DNA of 12,990 nucleotides from CAWVWD01 sp965662365 (GTDB taxonomy: Bacteria; Bacteroidota; Bacteroidia; Chitinophagales; Saprospiraceae). This document shows positions 1 to 7,606 of the stretch, piece after piece. Position numbers and translations under genes: made by a program. Under the pieces are notes generated by a model that did no database searches, was not told the origin of the DNA, and was given only the letters and a program-made list of their open reading frames with translations. The stretch lies in the NCBI GenBank assembly GCA_965662365.1, contig CBFIHR010000100.1, forward strand, positions 1 through 12,990, written 5' to 3'. Each line of letters begins with the position of its first letter. Positions within the stretch are counted from its first letter, which is position 1.

Positions 1-3000
1 ATAACAATTGCGGTAGATAAACAAGATAGAATCTGGTATTCGGAAGGTATTATTCCCTATTTAACAACGTTCTCAGGTATTTTAGATACAAAACAAGATA
101 CGGTTTATACGTTCGAATCTATTTCGAACGGTTTAATACAATCCGATAATGTCAACTTTGTAAATACGTCTGACTTCAATAAAAATACCATCCTGATTGG
201 GACAAAAGACGGTTCTGTTTACAAATACAATGGTAAATTTACGCTGATTTATAAAGCAACGAGCTATAAAGTAGTTTGGAATTGTTTCGAGTTCTCCCCT
301 AATATTCATTACGTTTTTAAGCCCCTAAGAACGATTAATAAGGTTATTGACAGACAAGTAGTCGAGACTATTATGTGTGATACAAGTGTAGCAAACTTAT
401 TTAAAATAGATGACGAAATCCTTATTAGAACGGCTAAAAATCATCGACAAACTCGATATTTATCGGATATATCTCGACCAATACAAGTTAGGAACACAGA
501 AAACTTAAAGGTCAAAGATATTATATATAAACAAGATAGCTTAATACTGTGTAATACGGATGAAGGATTGATTATTCAAGATGATAAGGGGAAGATACTA
601 TGGAAATACGAGGAAAAATCAAGAAAAGTCGATTTTAAATACAATCAAGTTTTTAAAGACGCCCAGAATATTTTATGGATTACATCAAATGACGGCATTC
701 TTAAAATTCAAATCAAGAAAAATCCGTTCACTATTTTACAAAAAAATAATAGCATACGAGGTATTACACAGATTGACAATCAGTTATATATTGGCGGTTA
801 TTCGGGAAGTTTTTATAAAAATAAAAACGGTTGGCTCAAGTTTTTACCTGAATACTCTGCAATGGTTAGTTGTCAAAAAGATAAAAATGGAACAATTTGG
901 GTAGGAACAACAGAGTGTTTTTTATACAGAAAAAAGAAAAATACCAGTAATTTCGAATCGATAACAATAAGAAATATCGGTGAAATTCTCTTTTCGTTTA
1001 TTAATCCTGTAACCAATCATTTTTTATTAGGAACGAGCGAAGGAGTTTATCGGTATGATCCTAAAAAAAATATCATAACTCCCTTAATATCACAAACTAA
1101 CGGAACGGCTATTGCTGTTCGAAGTTTTCATACCAATAGTGAAGGAATTTGGATAACGACAACTAAAGGTTTGTTTTTGTTGGATAAAACAACCGAAAAA
1201 ACCATTGCGTGTTATTCTAAAAAAGATGGCTTCCCGACTGATAATTTCAATCATTTGCATGAGGACGAAAACGGAATTTTTTGGTTCGGAACAAAGAACA
1301 AAGGATTGATTCGCTGGGATAGACAAAAAAATGAAATTCGTCAATTTTCTAAAAAAGATGGATTATCCAATAATAACATTTATGCGGTTTATAGTGATGA
1401 TTTTGGTGGACTTTGGCTACCGAGTGATTATGGATTGATGCGATTCAACAAGGCTTCGAAGGAGGTAAAAGTCTATATGCCCAATGATGGGATTGCGCAC
1501 GAAGAGTTTAATACATTTGCACATTTTAAAGATAACGATGGCTATTTATATTTTGGAGGATTGAACGGTATTACGAAGTTTCACCCAAAATATTTTATTA
1601 TAAATAAAGGTTTTCAACCTAATTTAGTGATTAACTCAATTAAAGTTTTATCGAATAATTCAGAATCTTATCAAGACAAAACCGACGAGTTTTTAACTAA
1701 AAATAAGATAACACTCAAGAGTCATGATAAAGTTTTAGAACTACAAATGGCTTTGTTAGATTTCTCTAATCCATCGGAAAATAAATATGCTTACAAAATA
1801 TTAAATCATTCTAATCAATGGTTCTTTTTAAATGATAACACACTATCAATCAACAACTTAACTTCAGGAAACTATACCTTAGTTGTTAAAGCAAGAGGTT
1901 CAGGAGGAAATTGGTTAAAAGAAGAATTGAATATTAAATTATATATTGCTCCGCCGTTTTATTCGACCTGGTGGTTCATTTCGATAACTGTTATATTAAT
2001 TGCGTTAGGGACTTGGTCATACTTCAGATATCGAACAATTCAGCTTCAATTGCTCAATACTGAGCTGGAAAAAACGGTCAAGGAACGAACGCAAAAAATC
2101 AAAAAACAAGCCGACGAATTAAAGGCATTAGACGAGGCGAAAAGCATATTCTTCTCTAATCTTACACACGAGTTTAGAACTCCGCTTACGCTGATAATTG
2201 GCCCTTTGCAGCAATTATTAAAGCAAACTACCGAAACATCAAAACAACAAAAAATCAATGGAGCCATAAATAATGCAAATCAATTATTATCCCTGGTCAA
2301 TCAGTTGTTAGATATTTCTAAATTAGAAAGTAATCAAATGCAGCTGGAGGTTTGCTTTGGTAATATTGTAACATTCACAGAAGATATTATTCAGCGTTTT
2401 CAGCCCTTAGCGATACAACAACAGAAACAGCTTTCTCTCAATATCACAACAGCCACGAATGAAACGTGTTTTGATAAAGAAAAATGGAATAAAATTTTAT
2501 CAAACTTATTATCAAATGCTTTAAAATATACCAATAAAAACGATAAAATCGAAGTTCATTTAGTAGTCGATGAACAGCGTAAAATACTACAATTGTCCGT
2601 GAAAGATAATGGAAATGGTATAGAAAAAAGTGCATTGCCACTGATTTTCAAACGTTTTTATCAAACAAATATGAATCGTGACGGACAATTAGGAACGGGA
2701 ATCGGTCTGGCATTAGTAAAGGAATTAGTTGAAGTACAACAAGGGACGATTGAGGCAAAAAGTAAGGTCGGAGTTGGTTCAATCTTTATTGTAAATTTGC
2801 CGATTCTTGAAGCAACCGTAAAGCATGAAGAGACGACTTCGAGCGATAATATCGTGATTCCTATGCCTGTGACTATCCAGCATAATTTACAAAAACCTCA
2901 ACCTTCTAATAATCATAGAATCAGCTTACTAATTATTGACGATAACTCTGAAATGCGACAATATATCAGAGATTGCATTGATGAATCTGTTTATGAAATA

Positions 3001-3675
3001 ACAGAAGCTAAAAATGGGGAGGAAGGTATCAAGAAAGCATTTGAAATCATTCCCGATTTGATTATTTCAGATGTCATGATGCCTCAAAGAGATGGTTATG
3101 AAGTGACACAAATGATTCGTCAAACAGTGAGTACATCTCATATTCCTTTGATTTTATTAACAGCAAAAACATCTTTAGAAAGTCGCTTAAAAGGTTTACA
3201 ACGAGGAGCTGATGCTTATTTAACAAAGCCGTTCAGTGCCGAAGAATTGATATTGAGAATTGAAAAACTATTGGAAATCCGTCGTTTGATTCAACAACAA
3301 CTTATAGGGCAAATACCAAATCAAAAGCTAAAAAATATTGATCTGATTTGTAAAATAGAAAATCAATTTATTATAGATGTTCGGAACTATATTCTTGAAA
3401 ATATTGAGGATGACAACTTGACTGTAGAAAGTGTTGGTCAGGCTTTTTCATTGGGTCGAATGCAGTTTTATCGAAAAATCAAAGCCTTGACGGATCAATC
3501 TGCTTCAGAATTTATTCGTTCAGTTCGACTAACAAAAGCGGTAGAATTGATTAAAACCAAAGAATTGACACTTTCAGAAATTGCTTATACCACTGGTTTT
3601 TCCTCTCTGAGTTCGTTTTCGAAAGCTTTCAAAAAACAATTTGGACAATCACCATCGAGTTTTACAGAAGAATAA
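1..3675 (+). CDS. Hybrid two-component system protein (sensor kinase, receiver and AraC regulator), 5'-truncated
   Basis: This is a one-piece signal transducer that senses a ligand in the periplasm and controls transcription through its own DNA-binding domain. The frame is open from base 1, so the first in-window ATG (373) is internal. The window holds 1224 residues, and the N-terminus is missing. Numbering from base 1, propeller-type repeats are visible near residues 6-12, 220-229, 294-303 (DKNGTIWVGT), 422-431 and 466-472. A Y_Y_Y-like domain spans about 581-650. A membrane segment at about 657-676 is followed by a probable coiled coil. The HisKA box SNLTHEFRTPL has its phospho-acceptor His at 723. 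The ATPase domain has an N-box (about 830-839), DNGNG (about 869) and GTGIGL (about 899). The receiver has Asp pair 980-981, phospho-acceptor Asp1024 and Lys1076. Two AraC helix-turn-helix motifs end the protein. All key catalytic residues are present. Such proteins usually control neighbouring polysaccharide-utilisation genes, but none is in view. The next gene converges from 21 bases away. Confidence 0.95.
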   Translation: MTIAVDKQDRIWYSEGIIPYLTTFSGILDTKQDTVYTFESISNGLIQSDNVNFVNTSDFNKNTILIGTKDGSVYKYNGKFTLIYKATSYKVVWNCFEFSPNIHYVFKPLRTINKVIDRQVVETIMCDTSVANLFKIDDEILIRTAKNHRQTRYLSDISRPIQVRNTENLKVKDIIYKQDSLILCNTDEGLIIQDDKGKILWKYEEKSRKVDFKYNQVFKDAQNILWITSNDGILKIQIKKNPFTILQKNNSIRGITQIDNQLYIGGYSGSFYKNKNGWLKFLPEYSAMVSCQKDKNGTIWVGTTECFLYRKKKNTSNFESITIRNIGEILFSFINPVTNHFLLGTSEGVYRYDPKKNIITPLISQTNGTAIAVRSFHTNSEGIWITTTKGLFLLDKTTEKTIACYSKKDGFPTDNFNHLHEDENGIFWFGTKNKGLIRWDRQKNEIRQFSKKDGLSNNNIYAVYSDDFGGLWLPSDYGLMRFNKASKEVKVYMPNDGIAHEEFNTFAHFKDNDGYLYFGGLNGITKFHPKYFIINKGFQPNLVINSIKVLSNNSESYQDKTDEFLTKNKITLKSHDKVLELQMALLDFSNPSENKYAYKILNHSNQWFFLNDNTLSINNLTSGNYTLVVKARGSGGNWLKEELNIKLYIAPPFYSTWWFISITVILIALGTWSYFRYRTIQLQLLNTELEKTVKERTQKIKKQADELKALDEAKSIFFSNLTHEFRTPLTLIIGPLQQLLKQTTETSKQQKINGAINNANQLLSLVNQLLDISKLESNQMQLEVCFGNIVTFTEDIIQRFQPLAIQQQKQLSLNITTATNETCFDKEKWNKILSNLLSNALKYTNKNDKIEVHLVVDEQRKILQLSVKDNGNGIEKSALPLIFKRFYQTNMNRDGQLGTGIGLALVKELVEVQQGTIEAKSKVGVGSIFIVNLPILEATVKHEETTSSDNIVIPMPVTIQHNLQKPQPSNNHRISLLIIDDNSEMRQYIRDCIDESVYEITEAKNGEEGIKKAFEIIPDLIISDVMMPQRDGYEVTQMIRQTVSTSHIPLILLTAKTSLESRLKGLQRGADAYLTKPFSAEELILRIEKLLEIRRLIQQQLIGQIPNQKLKNIDLICKIENQFIIDVRNYILENIEDDNLTVESVGQAFSLGRMQFYRKIKALTDQSASEFIRSVRLTKAVELIKTKELTLSEIAYTTGFSSLSSFSKAFKKQFGQSPSSFTEE

Positions 3676-3696
3676 ATCGTTTTAAGGTTCTTATTT

Positions 3697-4452
3697 CTAA
3701 TCATCATCTTCTACTTCAAACTGACTATAATTAATTTGACCTTTGAATGGTTTCGACAAATTCTCGCCTAATCTTAACCTCAAATCTGTTTCATAATCAC
3801 CTTGATAAATAATCACCGAAGTTACCGCAATTTCATTTGGCGGCAAAAAGACTCTATCCACTCCTGTACCACAAAAATAAGCGTGAACTCTTTCAATTGG
3901 TCGCCAATCATTCAAACTATCTTTCGCTTCTAAAACCAATGGAATATGATAATTCAAACTGATAATTATAGTGTCGATTTCTTGATTTTTTATAATAACA
4001 GGATAAGCTTTAGCAAAAATAAATTTTGAAGCAAAGCGATAATCATACTTTTTAACAATCGTAGAAGTATCTACTTTGACTTCCATTTTTGAACCTTCCG
4101 AATAATTAAATTTCCGTTCATCAAACCAATCTACACGATAATTTTCAAATGGATTATCATTAATCAGCATCATTGTATCTTTTTCTACTCCAGGCAGCGG
4201 TGGCGGAGGCGGACGAAAATTAACATGATAATTCAACTTAATCGTATCTGCTACTTTGCCAAGGTAAAGAAATTTATAATTGGTGGTTCTTAGAAAATTG
4301 ACATTTCTAAAAACGGATGTATCTTCATCCGTTTCTAATTCGATAAAATGAGGAGAAATTTCTTTATTAATGCCATTTTCAGAAGTTGAAGGAATATTTT
4401 CACAACTCCAACATATCATTAATATTGAGCTTAAAATGAGTAGTTTTTTCAT
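3697..4452 (-). CDS. Lipoprotein of unknown function, second gene of the EVE-McrB unit
   Basis: I do not recognise a family for this 251-residue protein. The N-terminus (MKKLL, then a hydrophobic stretch ending ICWSC) looks like a lipoprotein signal, with Cys17 as the likely lipidated residue. The box is atypical, with Cys and Trp at -3 and -2, so the call is probable, not certain. The mature part is rich in beta-prone segments. It has a run of five prolines at about residues 81-85 and an acidic C-terminus (EVEDDD). No catalytic motif is evident. The ATG lies 10 bases after the stop of the EVE-McrB gene on the same strand, with no terminator between, so the two are probably co-transcribed. 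The gene ends 21 bases from the convergent sensor-regulator gene. It could be an envelope partner of the upstream gene or an unrelated passenger in the transcript. Confidence 0.85.
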   Translation of the reverse strand: MKKLLILSSILMICWSCENIPSTSENGINKEISPHFIELETDEDTSVFRNVNFLRTTNYKFLYLGKVADTIKLNYHVNFRPPPPPLPGVEKDTMMLINDNPFENYRVDWFDERKFNYSEGSKMEVKVDTSTIVKKYDYRFASKFIFAKAYPVIIKNQEIDTIIISLNYHIPLVLEAKDSLNDWRPIERVHAYFCGTGVDRVFLPPNEIAVTSVIIYQGDYETDLRLRLGENLSKPFKGQINYSQFEVEDDD

Positions 4453-4462
4453 GGTTAACTAT

Positions 4463-5893
4463 TTACAAAATCATACGAAAAGCCGTTTCGTCCCAATCTG
4501 TCACATCGGTTAATTCATATACCATTCGACTTTCAAAATCATCTTTATATTCGTAATCAAAATTAGCAAAAACACCATTAAATGGTTGTACCTTTTTTTG
4601 AATAAAACCTTCGCCCAAAACCAAACCGATTTTTCCCCAATCTCCGTAAAAATATTCTTTTAACAAAGGAATAATTTTATTAGCAAAAACGATTCGTAAA
4701 TCTTCTAACGTAGTGATATTCATAAAGTAAGCGTGACCGATTTGATGATCTTTATCCAACAAAATTTCAATACGTTGATTGATAGATTTTAATAATTGCT
4801 TCAAATCAATTTCTCCAATTGAGTGTAGTAAATTCGGTTTTGCAGCCATTTCTTCAAAATAGAAACGACGACGCAACGCCGTATCCAGTGCTTCTACACT
4901 TCTATCTGCGGTGTTCATTGTTCCAATCAAATACAAGTTTTGTGGAACAGAAAAAGCGGATTTTGAATACGGCAAAATTGTTTCCACCGCTTCTGGTTTT
5001 CCGTTACGTTTATCCGGTTCGATTAGTGTGATCAATTCACCAAAAATCTGTGCCACATTGCCACGGCTAATTTCATCAATAATTAATACATAATTTTGAT
5101 TCGGATTTTTTGCCGCTTCTAAACAAAGATTTTTAAAAATTCCATTTTCAATTTCGTAATAAACTTGCTTGTTGTCCTCTTTGGGTTTGATGCCTTCGAT
5201 AAAATCTTCATAGTTCATCGACGGATGAAATGTCACGAACGCAATTTGTCTATTTTGTTGATAATTGTTGTAGCGTTCTTTGAGTTGATAACGATATTGT
5301 TGATTTTCGATTTCGACCTCAATCAGGCTTTTGCCTTCAATTATCGCAATCGCATGATTGAGCGTATGATAGGTTTTTCCAGTTCCTGGCGGCCCAAAAA
5401 GGATAAGGTTTAAGGGTTTTTTGTCTTTTTTGCGAGTTTCGTAAGGTGGCAAGATTTCGTAAACCATGTCCAGCTGTTCCGTGATAGAAACTAGGGTTTT
5501 GTACTGATTTTCAGTAGCTTGAAAATTCGTTCCTGGTAAACCAACATTGAATCTTTCAAACGCTTTGCTGTAAAGCATTTCAGACGTAATCGGCTTATTC
5601 CACAGGTTATACACTACTTTTAAATGAACCCTCGAACTCAATTTGCCTAAAATTTCTTTATCGAAAAAGTATGATATTTCACTCGCCAAAGGTCGAAAAT
5701 CCGATACCTCAGAACGCACTTCGCACAACGCATAACAACCTGCATTTTTACCACATTGCCATAAGATAACTTTATCGCCTTTTTCAATTTTGTTTTTATG
5801 CGAAATAACAGAAAACGAAGCCAATGCCTCCTCTTTTAAGGCATTCACTACATCAAAGGTTTTCGGATTGACTTGAAAAATCCAGTAATTCAT
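4463..5893 (-). CDS. EVE domain-McrB-type AAA+ NTPase fusion
   Basis: This 476-residue protein joins a predicted modified-base reader to a McrB-like motor. Residues 1 to about 140 look like an EVE domain (start MNYWIFQVNP, then GDKVILWQCGKNAGCYALCE at 39-58). EVE domains belong to the PUA-like fold, and several members bind modified cytosine. The AAA+ core has Walker A GPPGTGKT (167-174), Walker B with DE (273-274) followed by ISRGN, the McrB signature MNTADRS (326-332), and ALRRRF (339-344) with candidate arginine fingers. In Type IV restriction systems McrB uses GTP and needs the McrC nuclease subunit. No McrC lies beside this gene; a lipoprotein gene follows 10 bases downstream. I chose the ATG at 5893. 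A TTG three codons upstream (5902) is in frame but less likely. A TAnnTTTG element lies about 60 bases upstream. Function is inferred from domains only. Alternatives are a restriction component using a distant McrC, or a non-nuclease remodelling ATPase. Confidence 0.93.
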   Translation of the reverse strand: MNYWIFQVNPKTFDVVNALKEEALASFSVISHKNKIEKGDKVILWQCGKNAGCYALCEVRSEVSDFRPLASEISYFFDKEILGKLSSRVHLKVVYNLWNKPITSEMLYSKAFERFNVGLPGTNFQATENQYKTLVSITEQLDMVYEILPPYETRKKDKKPLNLILFGPPGTGKTYHTLNHAIAIIEGKSLIEVEIENQQYRYQLKERYNNYQQNRQIAFVTFHPSMNYEDFIEGIKPKEDNKQVYYEIENGIFKNLCLEAAKNPNQNYVLIIDEISRGNVAQIFGELITLIEPDKRNGKPEAVETILPYSKSAFSVPQNLYLIGTMNTADRSVEALDTALRRRFYFEEMAAKPNLLHSIGEIDLKQLLKSINQRIEILLDKDHQIGHAYFMNITTLEDLRIVFANKIIPLLKEYFYGDWGKIGLVLGEGFIQKKVQPFNGVFANFDYEYKDDFESRMVYELTDVTDWDETAFRMIL

Positions 5894-5955
5894 CGACTTC
5901 AATTATTAAATATTAAGTATTGACTACCTCTGTCCCGCTTTGTCAGCAATTGATA

Positions 5956-5963
5956 CAAATGTA
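5956..5963 (-). promoter_or_regulatory. Putative -7 element (TAnnTTTG) for the EVE-McrB gene
   Basis: The minus strand reads TACATTTG, an exact match to the Bacteroidetes -7 consensus TAnnTTTG, about 62 bases before the ATG at 5893. It directly follows, and nearly overlaps, the T-rich tail of the terminator of the upstream gene. I could not find a well-spaced -33 TTTG, so the site is tentative. Confidence 0.4.
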
Positions 5964-6001
5964 AATAAAAACAGGTTGAAAGCGAACCTCCAACCTGTTT
6001 T
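5963..6001 (-). terminator. Intrinsic terminator after the binding-protein lipoprotein gene
   Basis: A perfect 11-base-pair inverted repeat (5968-5978 with 5991-6001, 12-base loop) gives an AAACAGGTTG...CAACCTGTTT hairpin. On the minus strand it is followed by TTTTTATTTA. The T tract is only on that side, so it serves the leftward guaA/lipoprotein unit, which ends at 6053. It separates that unit from the EVE-McrB gene. Confidence 0.82.
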
Positions 6002-6052
6002 GATATTTCGAAAGTGAAAAATACTTGACACTTTATAGCTCACGCCTGTAAA

Positions 6053-7606
6053 CTAATCCCTAAATATGTTATTCGGATTATTCATCAAAATATATTCATA
6101 ATTACTAAAACGTAGAATGTGAACATATTTATTTTCGATGTAATTAATTTGATAATCTTCGCCCATTTCACCACCGCTTGTTTCCGAAAAAACTCGTTCG
6201 TATTCAAAAGTACTTTGTAATAAAGTTGCATCAGCTTGATCTAATTTATCAATAAAATCAGTTCCGTACTTATACAACATACGTCCGAAATATAGCGTCA
6301 AATCATATCCTTTATAAGCTTCAATCGTTGGTGCTGCACCATATTCGTCAAAGAAACTTTGCTTAAATACCTTGACTTTTTCATCATTTTTATTGACAAA
6401 ACTACCATTCGTAACGTGTAAATTACAACTATTCATCACGCCAACATCTAAATTTTGATAATTCATCCAACTCGGCATACCGAATACGACAACAGGTTTA
6501 GAACCTTTAACAGCATTTAATGTTCGCAATAATGTATTTGCAAAAAACTCATTCGATACCGGTGCAATAATCACAGTGGTATCACTGTAAGTCAACGCAT
6601 CAGTTAGGCCGGTAAAAGTATAAGAACTACCTACTTTCTCTACCAATAACTCTGTAAATGAATTCGTGACAACGCCACCCGATTGCACTCTATTCGCATC
6701 ACGATAATACTGCAAACGGCTTACTTCCTTTCCAGTATTTGGCACAACCATAATGACTTTTTTACCGTCGTACTGTTGCTTGATATAATCTACCGTTGCG
6801 AAAGCGTGAGAAGCAAAATAAGGACTTGATTGTATAAAATAAGGATTTTCACTGGTCAAAGTCGAGTTTAAATTCAACGAAACCATCGGCACTTCCTCTT
6901 TTTTCGCTACTTGTTCTGCCACAATTCTTACGTTCGAAGAAGCTGCCGGCCCAATAATCAAATCCATCGAACTCAGGGTATAATTATCTACCAAACCTTG
7001 TACTACGCCTTGACTTCTACGAGTATCAAAAACTTCCACGTCTAAATTAACACCTTCCATACTCAATTGCTGCAATGCCAGAATTGCTCCTTCATAGAAA
7101 TTCATGCCCGGGACAGCTTGTTTAGGCATTGTCATCGCATTGCTGACTTCGTCTGCAAAAAACGGCATCACAATACCAACTTTATAGCTTCCCTTGAAAT
7201 TACCATTGATAACCGAATCTTCTACAGGCGACTCTCCTTTAGGTTTTGTCGTCTCCTTGTTCTCTGCATTTCCGGTATCACTTCCCGAATTTTCATTTCC
7301 AGTGTCACCAGTAGTCCCAGTATCACCGGTATTATTCTCGACACTATCTTCAGGACAACCCTCCAAGCGTACTAAACCAGGTTCATCAGGACATTTATCA
7401 TAATCGTCTGTTACGCCATCGTTATCACGATCATTGTCCTCGTTACCACCGATTTCCTCAATTTCGTCAGAATTATTATTGCTATTGTTATTTCCACCGT
7501 TAACAGGTTTGAATAATTCACACGAAGTAAATATGCCAACAGCAAAAATTAAAATCCAAATTTTATTCCCACTCAATTGTCGCAGGAGGTTTTGTGCTAA
7601 TATCAT
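6053..7606 (-). CDS. Lipoprotein with thrombospondin type 3 segment and type 1 periplasmic-binding (amino-acid ABC substrate-binding-like) domain
   Basis: This 517-residue exported protein starts with a signal region ending GIFTSC, with probable lipid-bearing Cys29. An Asn-rich linker follows. Next is a thrombospondin type 3-like calcium-binding segment at about 57-84 (DRDNDGVTDDYDKCPDEPG, then EGCP), then a Gly/Thr/Asn/Asp linker (about 88-120). Residues from about 139 (YKVGIVMPFF) to the end look like a Leu/Ile/Val-binding-type (Peripla_BP_6) fold. Recognisable segments are FYEGAILAL, LIIGPAASSN and the EAYKGYDLTLYFG stretch. No permease genes are nearby, so the ligand and role are unknown, and it may not feed an ABC transporter. 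The ATG lies 44 bases inside the 3' end of guaA, which implies co-transcription and coupled translation. A TTG at residue 11 would still leave a short signal peptide and a smaller overlap. The protein ends at the terminator 5963-6001. Confidence 0.87.
   Translation of the reverse strand: MILAQNLLRQLSGNKIWILIFAVGIFTSCELFKPVNGGNNNSNNNSDEIEEIGGNEDNDRDNDGVTDDYDKCPDEPGLVRLEGCPEDSVENNTGDTGTTGDTGNENSGSDTGNAENKETTKPKGESPVEDSVINGNFKGSYKVGIVMPFFADEVSNAMTMPKQAVPGMNFYEGAILALQQLSMEGVNLDVEVFDTRRSQGVVQGLVDNYTLSSMDLIIGPAASSNVRIVAEQVAKKEEVPMVSLNLNSTLTSENPYFIQSSPYFASHAFATVDYIKQQYDGKKVIMVVPNTGKEVSRLQYYRDANRVQSGGVVTNSFTELLVEKVGSSYTFTGLTDALTYSDTTVIIAPVSNEFFANTLLRTLNAVKGSKPVVVFGMPSWMNYQNLDVGVMNSCNLHVTNGSFVNKNDEKVKVFKQSFFDEYGAAPTIEAYKGYDLTLYFGRMLYKYGTDFIDKLDQADATLLQSTFEYERVFSETSGGEMGEDYQINYIENKYVHILRFSNYEYILMNNPNNIFRD

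Noticed and set aside
3676..3696. Terminator between the convergent sensor-regulator and lipoprotein genes
   Set aside because: The 21-base gap has no stable stem with a T tract on either strand.
5165..5413. Plus-strand open frame inside the EVE-McrB gene
   Set aside because: It is antisense to the conserved Walker A region of a clear gene, has no recognisable motif and no promoter; it is a shadow frame.
5894..5902. TTG start extending the EVE-McrB protein by 3 residues
   Set aside because: The ATG at 5893 begins the typical EVE start MNYWIF and needs no rare start codon.
7067..7375. Plus-strand open frame of 102 codons opposite the binding-protein lipoprotein
   Set aside because: It overlaps antisense to the conserved binding domain and repeat linkers, and its translation has no domain-like pattern.
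7400..7500. Simple-sequence region as a possible repeat array
   Set aside because: The repetition encodes the Asn-rich and Asp-rich linker of the lipoprotein and stays in frame, so it is a coding linker, not a CRISPR or other array.
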